From CAZVON01 sp964628435 (GTDB lineage Bacteria; Patescibacteriota; Microgenomatia; Levybacterales; UBA12049): 15,956 bases of DNA. The first letter of the stretch is position 1; each line of letters begins with the position of its first letter. This document shows positions 6,271 to 13,763 of the stretch, piece by piece. Location of the stretch: contig CAZVON010000025.1 of NCBI GenBank assembly GCA_964628435.1, positions 1 to 15,956 of the forward strand, read 5' to 3'. Below the pieces are notes generated by a model. It was given only the letters and a program-made list of their open reading frames with translations, did not search any database and was not told where the DNA came from. The position numbers and the translations under genes are program-made.

Positions 6271-8919
6271 TTAATAATGAGTTGTAAAGGTTTTCCCCAA
6301 CAGTTTACTTTTTTGATATTCGCGATAGACAAAAATAGGTTTTTTAATATAAAAATGATTGTCTTTCAGAAGACTACTAAGTAATTGCTGATGTTGATTC
6401 AAATTAAAATCAGCTTTCCCAAAATCCTGGTTAAAGAGTACAATGGCTTTGATTTTGGGAAAAGAGGGAAGGTCTTGAGTAAGGGTTTGGATAAGCCATT
6501 CAGATTTATCGCCACCCATACTTACACTTGATGTCTCTGCAACCATGATTGGTTTGTTAAGACGTGAGAGGTGATAGTAAATCTCGTAAGCAAGCTCTTT
6601 AAACGATACCCAGCGTGTTTTTGTATTCACGGTTCCCCAATTAAATCCACTAAATCCAATCCAGTCCACATATTTATCACCAGGGTAATAATCTAACAGG
6701 TTTTCACTGTTGCCATTTTCGTCTGTATTATTAGGCGCCCAGACAAACAGTACATTATGCGCTCCTTCTTGTCGAAACAGGTTATATACGTGTCTCCACA
6801 TTTGCCTATAATGAGTAGGAGTGTTATCTCCAATATTCCCCCATGGATACCAATTGCCGTTCATTTCGTGCGCAAAGCGAAGAAATACAGGTTTGTTATA
6901 GGAAGCTGCTTCTTTGGCAAAGCGGCGAATATACCAGTCGTATATCCCGTCCGCGATGAGTTTTGGAGTATAGTTTTTTTGAGCTTCAAAATCTGCAGGT
7001 GGTTTTTTTGAGTCATATGGTTCCCAGGTGATAACAGGGACAACTCCTTGTGTTTCTAATAACTCAATGAAACGTTTGTTGAATAGTCCTCCGCTTGCCC
7101 AATCTTGGTAGTACATCGCAAGTGATGTTTCTTCGTTTGTGTTAAAAATTGCACGAATATTGTATGGATGAACATTGAGTTTTGGAAGATAATACCCATA
7201 ATACGCGCCACTGGTTGGCACTAATAAATCTTTTTCACTTACAAGTTCAAAAGATGGTTTCTGAAATGCAACAGAGGACTGTTGAGCAGAGGCAAAGTTA
7301 TTAATCATGGTCGCACTCAAAAAAATAACCACGAGCCCAACAATAGTAAGATACGCTGGCTTGGTAAATAAAAAGCGTATTTTTTCCAGAACATGAGACC
7401 AACGCAGCAGATTATTTTCAAAAAAGCTAAAAATAAACGCAACGGAAAGCAAAAAAGTATTGACTGCTGCCCAAAAGTAATTAATGAGCCAACCATGATC
7501 ATAAAAAAAAGCAGGACGAAATCCATAGATAAGTCCTGCGATTAAAAAAATCGCAAGAATTATCTGCACTTTAAATACGCGAAGAAAGTTTTCTGGCTCG
7601 TATTTTTTAATCGTTACCACAAACGCACTTTTTCTACACAGTACAGAAGAAAAAAACGAAGAGACAAAAACCGGGAAAGCCACAACGTCTAAAATAAGAC
7701 TTTTTAGAGGGTGCTTAAATGATAGTGAATAATGGAGAAAATTATATACAACAAGGGGGGTATACACAAAAAGCACAAATTGAATGGTTGTCGCTTTAAT
7801 CAAGGACACGCCGAAAAATAAATATGGGATAGGTGCGATCATCAAAATAAGATTGCGAATACCAATCAGATAGTAGGTTGCTGAGAGTAGGTAATGATAT
7901 TTTTGTTTTAATGTGAGTGGGCCAAATAGAATCTCTTTAAGAAATACCCGAGACACATCAAAACTTCCCTTTGACCATCGGTATTGCTGATTGAAGTATT
8001 GTTTTAAATTCGCAGGAGACATGCCAAGTGCCAATACTGTAGGAATAAATACACCTCTTTTGCCAGCTAAGTGCATACTAATTGATGTGGCGTAGTCTTC
8101 GGTAATAAAGCGAGGATCAACACCTTTTACCGACAACAGAGCGGATCTTCGAATTGCATAATTGGTGCCGCATAAAAACAGTGCGTTGTCGTACGCTTTT
8201 GCCGGACAAATATAATCAAAGAAAAATATTTGATGTGCTGCTGCTCCTTTTGCAACCCAGTTTACTTCATTTTTATACCGCTGAGGGCTTTGTACAAAAT
8301 CAATCCGATCGTTTCGCAGGGGTTTGAGAATTTCCATTAAAAATTCCTCTTTCGCGCAGAAATCAGCATCAAAGAATACGTCTACCGTATTATGAGGATC
8401 AGAAGTTGGAAATTGTTTGAGCCCATTATTAATATTGCCTGCTTTATACCCACCAGGTTTTGTACGCATAATATGGAGAGCTCCAAGCTCATGTGCGATT
8501 CTTTCTATTTCTCTAAAGTTTTCTTTTCGTGCAACAAATCCATCGTTTAAAACAATGACGCGAGGTTTTTTAAACGGCCGAACATATGTAATATAACGCC
8601 TAACTGTTTGTTGGGCGGCTATGATAGTTTCTCTTACGATATCTGTTGGTTCTCCACACACACAGATAAATACATTAATTTGTAAATTTCTGTTTGTATT
8701 AAAATGGAGGTACACAGGATACTTACGAGGCCAGAGCGAATAAAGCATGCCATATAAGTGAATAATGGTATGAAATTCTGCTAAAAAAAGAATTACGCTT
8801 GGAATGATAAGAGATACAGATGTGTTGATGAAAAGAAAACGGTAAAAAAGATACAGGGTGGTAAGCATACAAACACAAAGTATTAGTAACTTGTTTTGCA
8901 ATATTTTGTATGATTTCAT
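6271..8919 (-). CDS. Membrane GT2 polysaccharide synthase fused to GH26 domain
   Basis: An 882-residue fusion. Two N-terminal membrane helices (11-60) precede a cytoplasmic BcsA-like GT2 domain with VLNDG (D126), DAD (184-186), FVQSPQ (208-213), TED (273-275) and QQYRW (311-315), the full set of processive beta-glycan synthase motifs. Further membrane segments follow at about 345-540, then an extracytoplasmic GH26 domain (about 570-850). It has acid/base E685 in HEMNGNWYPW and probable nucleophile E795 in MVAETSS. The N-terminus should make and export a beta-linked polymer, and the C-terminus cut or trim it. GH26 enzymes act mainly on beta-mannan, some on beta-glucan or xylan; the polymer is unknown. 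No Shine-Dalgarno sequence precedes the ATG. No PilZ domain is visible. Confidence 0.88.
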   Translation of the reverse strand: MKSYKILQNKLLILCVCMLTTLYLFYRFLFINTSVSLIIPSVILFLAEFHTIIHLYGMLYSLWPRKYPVYLHFNTNRNLQINVFICVCGEPTDIVRETIIAAQQTVRRYITYVRPFKKPRVIVLNDGFVARKENFREIERIAHELGALHIMRTKPGGYKAGNINNGLKQFPTSDPHNTVDVFFDADFCAKEEFLMEILKPLRNDRIDFVQSPQRYKNEVNWVAKGAAAHQIFFFDYICPAKAYDNALFLCGTNYAIRRSALLSVKGVDPRFITEDYATSISMHLAGKRGVFIPTVLALGMSPANLKQYFNQQYRWSKGSFDVSRVFLKEILFGPLTLKQKYHYLLSATYYLIGIRNLILMIAPIPYLFFGVSLIKATTIQFVLFVYTPLVVYNFLHYSLSFKHPLKSLILDVVAFPVFVSSFFSSVLCRKSAFVVTIKKYEPENFLRVFKVQIILAIFLIAGLIYGFRPAFFYDHGWLINYFWAAVNTFLLSVAFIFSFFENNLLRWSHVLEKIRFLFTKPAYLTIVGLVVIFLSATMINNFASAQQSSVAFQKPSFELVSEKDLLVPTSGAYYGYYLPKLNVHPYNIRAIFNTNEETSLAMYYQDWASGGLFNKRFIELLETQGVVPVITWEPYDSKKPPADFEAQKNYTPKLIADGIYDWYIRRFAKEAASYNKPVFLRFAHEMNGNWYPWGNIGDNTPTHYRQMWRHVYNLFRQEGAHNVLFVWAPNNTDENGNSENLLDYYPGDKYVDWIGFSGFNWGTVNTKTRWVSFKELAYEIYYHLSRLNKPIMVAETSSVSMGGDKSEWLIQTLTQDLPSFPKIKAIVLFNQDFGKADFNLNQHQQLLSSLLKDNHFYIKKPIFVYREYQKSKLLGKTFTTHY

Positions 8920-9071
8920 AAGAAATGTGAGTATCTAATTGGTTAGTTGTGGCTAAGAATTTACCAATTCATGCCAAAAAACAAGCAAGAGCTATGTGGG
9001 AAATAGTGAATAAAACTTACCAATCAGGTTTTTATATTGGTAAGTAAATGTAGTTAATAGGAGGTTGTTTT
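8920..9071. other. Intergenic stretch with coding-like remnant frame
   Basis: A plus-strand frame is open for 38 codons (8931-9044) after a TGA at 8928-8930. Its content is protein-like (NLPIHAKKQARAMWEIVNK), but it has no ribosome-binding site or upstream ATG. Its 3' end overlaps the hairpin listed as terminator of the minus-strand GH26 gene. I cannot call a gene here. Confidence 0.3.
9009..9045 (-). terminator. Intrinsic terminator of the anchored GH26 gene
   Basis: On the minus strand, 54 bases after the stop, a perfect 10-bp stem ACTTACCAAT/ATTGGTAAGT (9045-9036 with 9024-9015) with an 11-base loop is followed by TTTTATT. The stem is AT-rich but long and continuous, and it lies between two genes transcribed in this direction, which would separate their transcription. 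Confidence 0.55.
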
Positions 9072-9107
9072 ATGAAGCTAAAAGAAGCGGATATGATCTT
9101 AAGGTAA
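9072..9107 (+). CDS. Possible 11-residue ORF with strong ribosome-binding site
   Basis: AGGAGG (9059-9064) sits 7 bases before ATG (9072), followed by 11 codons (MKLKEADMILR) and TAA. Its last bases overlap the 3' end of the convergent GH26 gene. The opening resembles the starts of many small regulators or toxins, but nothing continues after it. It is either the truncated head of a lost gene or a tiny peptide gene. Confidence 0.25.
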   Translation: MKLKEADMILR

Positions 9108-10142
9108 ATTTGTGATAAAAGAATTGAGTGTTGTCTGCGAAGAATTAATACGCCAATCAGTTTCTTTAAGCAGGTTAAACCAAATCACTTCAGAAATAAG
9201 TGGAAACTGTCTTGGTAATTCCTGGGTAAGCATTTGTTGTACCCACAACGGTTTGTCTCCACCAATTTCCGCACTAGCAACTTCAGAAATCACAAGAGGT
9301 TTATTATACATGGAGGAGACATACGTATAGGATGGAGAGAAAATGTCAGTAAAACTGCGCCACGGATACCCAAGAGACGGTCCAAAATTATATCCATCCA
9401 ATCCAATAAGATCAACCACATCGTCTCCTGGGTAAAACGAACTCACCTGTGAAATAGGAGAACTAGGGACATTTTCAGCATTGATAGACCACATCCATTG
9501 AACATTTGTAACATTATTCTTTCTGAAGAACTCAACAATATAGCGGAAAGCAGTTTTATACTCACTGGCTCTATTTCCCCATGGGTACCAATTGCCGTTC
9601 ATTTCGTGGCCAAAGCGTATAGTAATTGGATTTTGATGCTGTTTTACCTGCTGCGCAAATTCCAAAAGGTACGCATCTTGCGTGCCAGAGGCTATTTCTG
9701 CCAGAAAGTTTCTGGATTGGTTATTGCCTTCTTTTGGATTCCAGGGTTCCCAAGCAACAATGATTTTTTTCTGGCTGGACTTAACATAGGTAAGATCATC
9801 AAGGTTAAACATATTATTAAACCGTGAGCCAAATTGTTTATAAAAGGAAACACTCTGTATTCCTTTTCCAAGCTGTTGTTCTAGCGAAGACAATTCTCCA
9901 TTTCTATTGGCGTAGTCATTAACTACCATTCCAAACACGAGTGGTTTTTCGATCGTGGGTTGTTTGGGCGGTGGAGTAGATGTTGGAAGAGGAGTAGTAT
10001 TGGTGAGTATTGCTTTGTTTTTATAAAGACGTGCGTTTTTTTTTGCTCCGTTACTTGTATTCACAGCTATGATCATGAGTGAGAATACCAATAGTAATAA
10101 CAATGCGGCAATAACACTTTTTTTGAAATTAGGCAGCTTCAC
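9099..10142 (-). CDS. Membrane-anchored GH26 glycoside hydrolase
   Basis: A 347-residue protein: a single N-terminal hydrophobic segment (residues 9-27, no lipobox cysteine), a Pro/Thr-rich linker (48-66) and one GH26 domain (68-345). The acid/base is E180 in RFGHEMNGNWYPW and the probable nucleophile E287 in LVISEVAS; WEPWNP (131-136) and YPGDDVVDLIGLDG (237-250) are further family landmarks. It should cleave beta-mannan or a related beta-glycan outside the cell, possibly the product of the neighbouring synthase. The start is a GTG with AGGGG 3 bases upstream; a TAG three codons before rules out anything longer. It lies 33 bases behind msrA on the same strand, so the two may be co-transcribed, and it is followed by a terminator-like hairpin. 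Confidence 0.9.
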   Translation of the reverse strand: MKLPNFKKSVIAALLLLLVFSLMIIAVNTSNGAKKNARLYKNKAILTNTTPLPTSTPPPKQPTIEKPLVFGMVVNDYANRNGELSSLEQQLGKGIQSVSFYKQFGSRFNNMFNLDDLTYVKSSQKKIIVAWEPWNPKEGNNQSRNFLAEIASGTQDAYLLEFAQQVKQHQNPITIRFGHEMNGNWYPWGNRASEYKTAFRYIVEFFRKNNVTNVQWMWSINAENVPSSPISQVSSFYPGDDVVDLIGLDGYNFGPSLGYPWRSFTDIFSPSYTYVSSMYNKPLVISEVASAEIGGDKPLWVQQMLTQELPRQFPLISEVIWFNLLKETDWRINSSQTTLNSFITNLP

Positions 10143-10175
10143 AGGCCCCTAGCTTATACCATTCTTTTTACGATG

Positions 10176-10745
10176 TCAATGACTGTCTTTGGTATACTCC
10201 TGTTTTATATCCTGTTTAAACTCTTTGATTATTTTTTTCAGTTTTGGATCAATCACGTACTGGCAATATGGATAGGAAGTATTTCGATTATAGTAGTTTT
10301 GATGATAAGGCTCTGCTTTGAAAAATGCAGTAAAAGGCACAATTTCTGTAACAATTGGATCTTTATATATGCCAGATTCTCTCAGCTTTTCTTTTGATCT
10401 TTCAGCAATCTCTTTTTGCTTTTCAGAATGGTAAAAAATTACAGACCGGTATTGCGTGCCAATATCATTCCCTTGCTGATTTAGGGTAGTAGGATTATGC
10501 ATCGCCCAAAACACATCAAGTATTTTTTCGTAGGGAATTATTTTGGGATCAAACGAAATTTGTATTGCCTCAGCATGGCCAGTTTTACCAGAACACACGT
10601 CATCATATGAGGGATTTTTCATGGTTCCTCCAGCGTAGCCAGATAGTACTTCATGAACGCCTCTAAGCCGCTTAAAAATAGCCTTAGTACACCAAAAACA
10701 CCCACCAGCAAGCGTTACAATTTCTGTAGGCTGGGCTTTATTCAT
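10176..10745 (-). CDS. msrA: Peptide-methionine (S)-S-oxide reductase MsrA
   Basis: A 189-residue single-domain MsrA. The catalytic GCFWC motif is at 15-19 (nucleophile C16), with SGYAGG at 35-40, HAEAI at 57-61, DIGTQYRS at 94-101 and YHQNYY at 147-152. C161 near the C-terminus could resolve the sulfenic acid. It reduces the S-epimer of oxidised methionine in proteins, using thioredoxin as the usual reductant. Length is normal, no signal peptide is present, so the enzyme is cytoplasmic, and no MsrB domain is fused. It is divergent from the antiporter gene, sharing a symmetrical promoter region. The minus-strand -10 (TACACT) lies about 21 bases before the ATG, and no Shine-Dalgarno sequence is seen. 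Confidence 0.96.
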   Translation of the reverse strand: MNKAQPTEIVTLAGGCFWCTKAIFKRLRGVHEVLSGYAGGTMKNPSYDDVCSGKTGHAEAIQISFDPKIIPYEKILDVFWAMHNPTTLNQQGNDIGTQYRSVIFYHSEKQKEIAERSKEKLRESGIYKDPIVTEIVPFTAFFKAEPYHQNYYNRNTSYPYCQYVIDPKLKKIIKEFKQDIKQEYTKDSH

Positions 10746-10763
10746 ATATCGTTATTTACATGG

Positions 10764-10789
10764 TATAGTGTATCAAATGATATACTATA
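10764..10789. promoter_or_regulatory. Symmetrical divergent promoter, msrA / antiporter
   Basis: TATAGTGTATCA (10764-10775) and TGATATACTATA (10778-10789) are inverted repeats matching at 11 of 12 positions around AA. On the plus strand it presents TGATATACT, an extended -10 for the antiporter gene; on the minus strand TGATACACT, an extended -10 for msrA. RNA polymerase should not be able to bind both at once, and one regulator could cover both. Confidence 0.6.
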
Positions 10790-10802
10790 AATAAACGTAA
10801 CA

Positions 10803-11735
10803 ATGATTTTTAATATATTTCTTTTTACTGCTTCCTTTGTAGTTATTTGGTTGGGTACAGGACTAATTGTTGGGGCTGCTGATAGGTTTTCCAAAAAACT
10901 TCGCATATCTTCCTTTGCGCTTTCTTTTTTTGTTTTGGGAATATTAACCTCAACACCAGAATTCGCAATTGGTGTTAGTGCACTCTCGGAAAATAATCCT
11001 GGAATATTTGTGGGGAATTTGATTGGCGGTATTCCAGTGATTTTTTTCTTTATTATTCCTCTGTTGGCAATTTTAGGAAATGGAGTAAAACTTACTCATC
11101 AGTTAAATACTCGGAACTTACTCTTTTCTTTTATTGTGATGCTGGCTCCAGCATTTATGGTAATGGACAAACGGGTTACCATAATCGAAGGAATAGTATT
11201 ATTAATTATTTATGGAATGTTGTTCTTTTTTATTCAAAAAGATAAAGGAATTTTTGACAACAATCATAGTCAAATTTTACATATAAAATCCTATTCTTTT
11301 GTTGATATTCTCAAAGTGTTATTAGGAGTAGGCATTGTTCTTGCGGCAAGTCATATAATAGTTGATCAAACAATTTATTTTTCAAAAGCGTTTCATATCG
11401 CGCCATTTTATATTAGTTTGGTTGTATTGTCTCTTGGTACTAACTTGCCAGAACTATCTCTTGCGATTCGGTCTGTGATTTCAAGAAAAAAAGATGTAGC
11501 GTTTGGCGACTATGTTGGGTCTGCTGCGGCAAATGCGTTTTTATTTGGTTTGTTTACCCTTTTAAGTAATGGCGAAGTGGTTACTGTTAACAATTTTCTC
11601 AAAACATTTTTAGTGATGACGTTTGGACTTGGTTTGTTTTTTTATTTCACCCGTTCAAAGCACGATATTTCACGAATAGAAGGTATGATGCTTATAATTG
11701 TATATGTTATATTTCTGTTTCTGGAAGGTGGGTAA
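10803..11735 (+). CDS. Sodium/calcium exchanger family (CaCA) antiporter
   Basis: A 310-residue integral membrane protein with about ten hydrophobic segments in two inverted halves. The alpha-1 repeat contains TSTPEFAIG (49-57) and GNLIGG (71-76); the alpha-2 repeat contains LGTNLPELSL (211-220) and GDYVGS (235-240). E53 and E217 are the expected ion-binding glutamates. Families of this kind swap Ca2+ or other cations for Na+, H+ or K+ across the cytoplasmic membrane. The usual GN in alpha-2 is GD here (D236). Length matches the short YrbG-type members, and a large cytoplasmic loop is absent. The gene shares its promoter region with msrA and has no Shine-Dalgarno sequence. Substrate cannot be told from the sequence. 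Confidence 0.92.
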   Translation: MIFNIFLFTASFVVIWLGTGLIVGAADRFSKKLRISSFALSFFVLGILTSTPEFAIGVSALSENNPGIFVGNLIGGIPVIFFFIIPLLAILGNGVKLTHQLNTRNLLFSFIVMLAPAFMVMDKRVTIIEGIVLLIIYGMLFFFIQKDKGIFDNNHSQILHIKSYSFVDILKVLLGVGIVLAASHIIVDQTIYFSKAFHIAPFYISLVVLSLGTNLPELSLAIRSVISRKKDVAFGDYVGSAAANAFLFGLFTLLSNGEVVTVNNFLKTFLVMTFGLGLFFYFTRSKHDISRIEGMMLIIVYVIFLFLEGG

Positions 11736-11739
11736 TAGT

Positions 11740-11826
11740 TTAGTCGCTGATTGCGTAAAGATAGCCATCTTCAGACGTAAAATAGAGTGTTCCATCTGTT
11801 CCTACTACCTTGGTAAACCGTGCCGT
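11740..11826 (-). pseudogene. Fragment of a PQQ-type beta-propeller protein
   Basis: The minus-strand frame ending at TAA (11740-11742) reads FTKVVGTDGTLYFTSEDGYL and then YAISD. The DGTLYF...DGYLYA pattern is the repeat blade of PQQ/BamB-like beta-propellers, here as the last blade of a C-terminus. Upstream (above about 11826) the frame becomes low-complexity Ser/Leu/Thr sequence that looks like the antisense of a Gln/Gly-rich plus-strand segment. The rest of the gene is absent, and the fragment starts 5 bases from the antiporter stop. Confidence 0.45.
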
Positions 11827-11829
11827 CAG

Positions 11830-11943
11830 CCAAATAGTGGATATCAAAATACAGGTATGATGCAGGGAAACCAGCAGCAACAAGGACAGACTGGTGGACA
11901 ACAAGGTGGATACTTGCAAGGTGGAGGAGGAACACAACGGTAA
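11830..11943 (+). pseudogene. Gln/Gly-rich C-terminal fragment
   Basis: Plus-strand codons read NSGYQNTGMMQGNQQQQGQ, then more Gly/Gln ending GGYLQGGGGTQR before TAA at 11941-11943. This looks like the disordered tail of a longer protein (nucleic-acid-binding and surface proteins both have such tails). No start or globular part is present. It meets the beta-propeller fragment head-on near 11826-11830 and ends 6 bases before the mutL stop. Confidence 0.35.
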
Positions 11944-11949
11944 TTCTGT

Positions 11950-13644
11950 TTAGGAATTGCGTTTAAAAAATCGACTGAGTTGTTTTATAGAAATCGTAGT
12001 TCTGGTAGGGCGGCCATGAGGACAGGTAGAATTATTGGGTAGGTTTTCTAATTCCTTGAGTAATCTTTTTGCTTGTTGTTTTGTAAGAACTTCGCCTGCC
12101 ATAATTGCTGATCGGCAGGACAAATACGCAAGCATCCGTTGTGTTACCCTATCAATTGATTGAACTCCTCGTTCATTTTGCAGATCATCAACCATATCAT
12201 GAATGATTTTTTCGATACGTCGTCCTTTAAAAACCAATGGTATTTTTTTTATGACAATTGAGGTTTTGTTCGTTGTTATATCAAATCCAAAATTGGTAAA
12301 TATATCCTTGAATTCTTCAAATAATTGACCTTCTGCGAGGGAGAGTTCTATACGTTTTTGTTTAGGTAGCTGGTAGTTTTGTTTTTGTTGTTTTTGCTTT
12401 TCGAAGGCTTGTACAAATTGCTCGTACAAAATTCTTTCATGCGCCGCGTGTTGGTCAGTAATTACTACAGATTCTTTTGTCGTAGTTAATAAATAGGTTT
12501 TATGAATTTGAATAATATCTGCATTTTGGTACGTTGATTGTAATGAGCCCGTATTCCAAGGAAGTACTATTTCTTTTAAAAGCTTTCCAGTAAACGATTG
12601 AGTTTCTGAGACCTTTGCTGATTCTTCTTTAAACATTGCGAGCCGAAACGTAAGGTTATGTTCTTGAAGCGTTTGGACGATTGCTAATTTTACCGTATCA
12701 AAAAACTGTTTTGGATTCACAAACGCAATTTGTTCTTTCCGAGGGTGCACATTTACATCAACTGTTTCATGAGGCAGCGTGAGAAAAAGCACAAATACTG
12801 GTGTATATGAAGATGGTAAGAGTGTGGCGAATGCTTCTTTCACAGCCAACGAAATGAGTTTGTCCGTTACCTGCCGATTGTTTACAAAGATATATTGCTT
12901 GTGGTTATTTTTTGAAGCAATCTGTGGTTTTCCTAAAAAACCAGAAACTTTTATATAGCTATCCTCAAACTCAACCGGTACTACGTGTTCCCAAAACTCA
13001 GTTCCAAGCAACAATTTGATTCTTTCAAGACTTGTATCTTTTTTTGCTAAGTCGAAAACCGTTTTTTTATTATGCGTTAACACAAAGTGAATCTGTGGGT
13101 GCGAAAGCGCATAGTGCATAACCGTGTCGGTAATGTGACGGAATTCTGTTTGAAGAGATTTTAAGAATTTCTTTCGTGCTGGAACCGGGCCAAACAACTG
13201 ATTAATAGTAATAATCGTTCCAACCGGCATGCCAACTGGCGCGATTTTTTCAACCTTGCCTTTGTTGAGTTCGACTACCGTGCCTCCCACTGTGTCTTTG
13301 GTACGGCTTTGAATAGTCAGGTTAGAAATAGCAGCGATGGAGGCGAGAGCTTCGCCTCGAAATCCCAGTGTTTTGATACAGACTAATTCTTCGATACTTT
13401 TTATTTTGCTGGTGGTATGAGGCAGAAAACAAAGTTTTAAATCTTCTTTACTCATCCCTTGTCCGTTATCAATTACCATAATGCGTTTTAGTCCGCTTTC
13501 TTCGACATGAACTTCAATCACCGAAGCTTTTGCGTCAAGAGCGTTTTCAATAAGCTCTTTTACCGCATAACACGGCCGTTCAATAACTTCTCCGGCAGCA
13601 ATTTTGGAAACAATCTCTTGCGGAAGCACAATAATGCTACTCAT
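11950..13644 (-). CDS. mutL: DNA mismatch repair protein MutL (endonuclease type)
   Basis: A 564-residue MutL. The N-terminal GHKL ATPase carries ELIENALDA (30-38), DNGQGM (59-64) and GFRGEAL (94-100), followed by the transducer region (VNNRQV, VNVHPRKEQIAF). The C-terminal dimerisation domain holds the nicking motif DQHAAHERILYE (397-408, DQHA-x2-E-x4-E) together with SCRSAI (509-514), CPHGRPT (541-547) and FFKR (559-562), which complete the metal site. This MutL should therefore nick the daughter strand itself, as in bacteria without MutH. Together with MutS it directs repair of replication mismatches. AGGA lies 3 bases before ATG, and TATACT (13688-13683) is a possible -10. mutL follows mutS with a 119-base gap. 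Confidence 0.97.
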   Translation of the reverse strand: MSSIIVLPQEIVSKIAAGEVIERPCYAVKELIENALDAKASVIEVHVEESGLKRIMVIDNGQGMSKEDLKLCFLPHTTSKIKSIEELVCIKTLGFRGEALASIAAISNLTIQSRTKDTVGGTVVELNKGKVEKIAPVGMPVGTIITINQLFGPVPARKKFLKSLQTEFRHITDTVMHYALSHPQIHFVLTHNKKTVFDLAKKDTSLERIKLLLGTEFWEHVVPVEFEDSYIKVSGFLGKPQIASKNNHKQYIFVNNRQVTDKLISLAVKEAFATLLPSSYTPVFVLFLTLPHETVDVNVHPRKEQIAFVNPKQFFDTVKLAIVQTLQEHNLTFRLAMFKEESAKVSETQSFTGKLLKEIVLPWNTGSLQSTYQNADIIQIHKTYLLTTTKESVVITDQHAAHERILYEQFVQAFEKQKQQKQNYQLPKQKRIELSLAEGQLFEEFKDIFTNFGFDITTNKTSIVIKKIPLVFKGRRIEKIIHDMVDDLQNERGVQSIDRVTQRMLAYLSCRSAIMAGEVLTKQQAKRLLKELENLPNNSTCPHGRPTRTTISIKQLSRFFKRNS

Positions 13645-13740
13645 AATCCTAAAAAGGTACGGGTAAAACGTTAGAACATAATAGTATAGTTAATAATAGA
13701 AGCGCAAGGGAATATATTATCCCGTGTAAAGATGAGAGTG

Positions 13741-13761
13741 GAGAAAGCGGGCGAGGGCGCT
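13741..13761. other. GC-rich island after mutS
   Basis: GAGAAAGCGGGCGAGGGCGC stands out in the AT-rich mutS-mutL gap. It shares GCGGGCGA with one arm of the palindromic insertion inside mutS, so it may be a decayed half-copy of that element. The mutS-mutL gap otherwise shows only a possible mutL -10. Confidence 0.25.
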
Positions 13762-13763
13762 AA

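Noticed and set aside
10173..10397. Plus-strand ORF of 74 codons opposite msrA
   Set aside because: It lies antisense to the msrA 3' half; hydrophobic content comes from reading the reverse strand.
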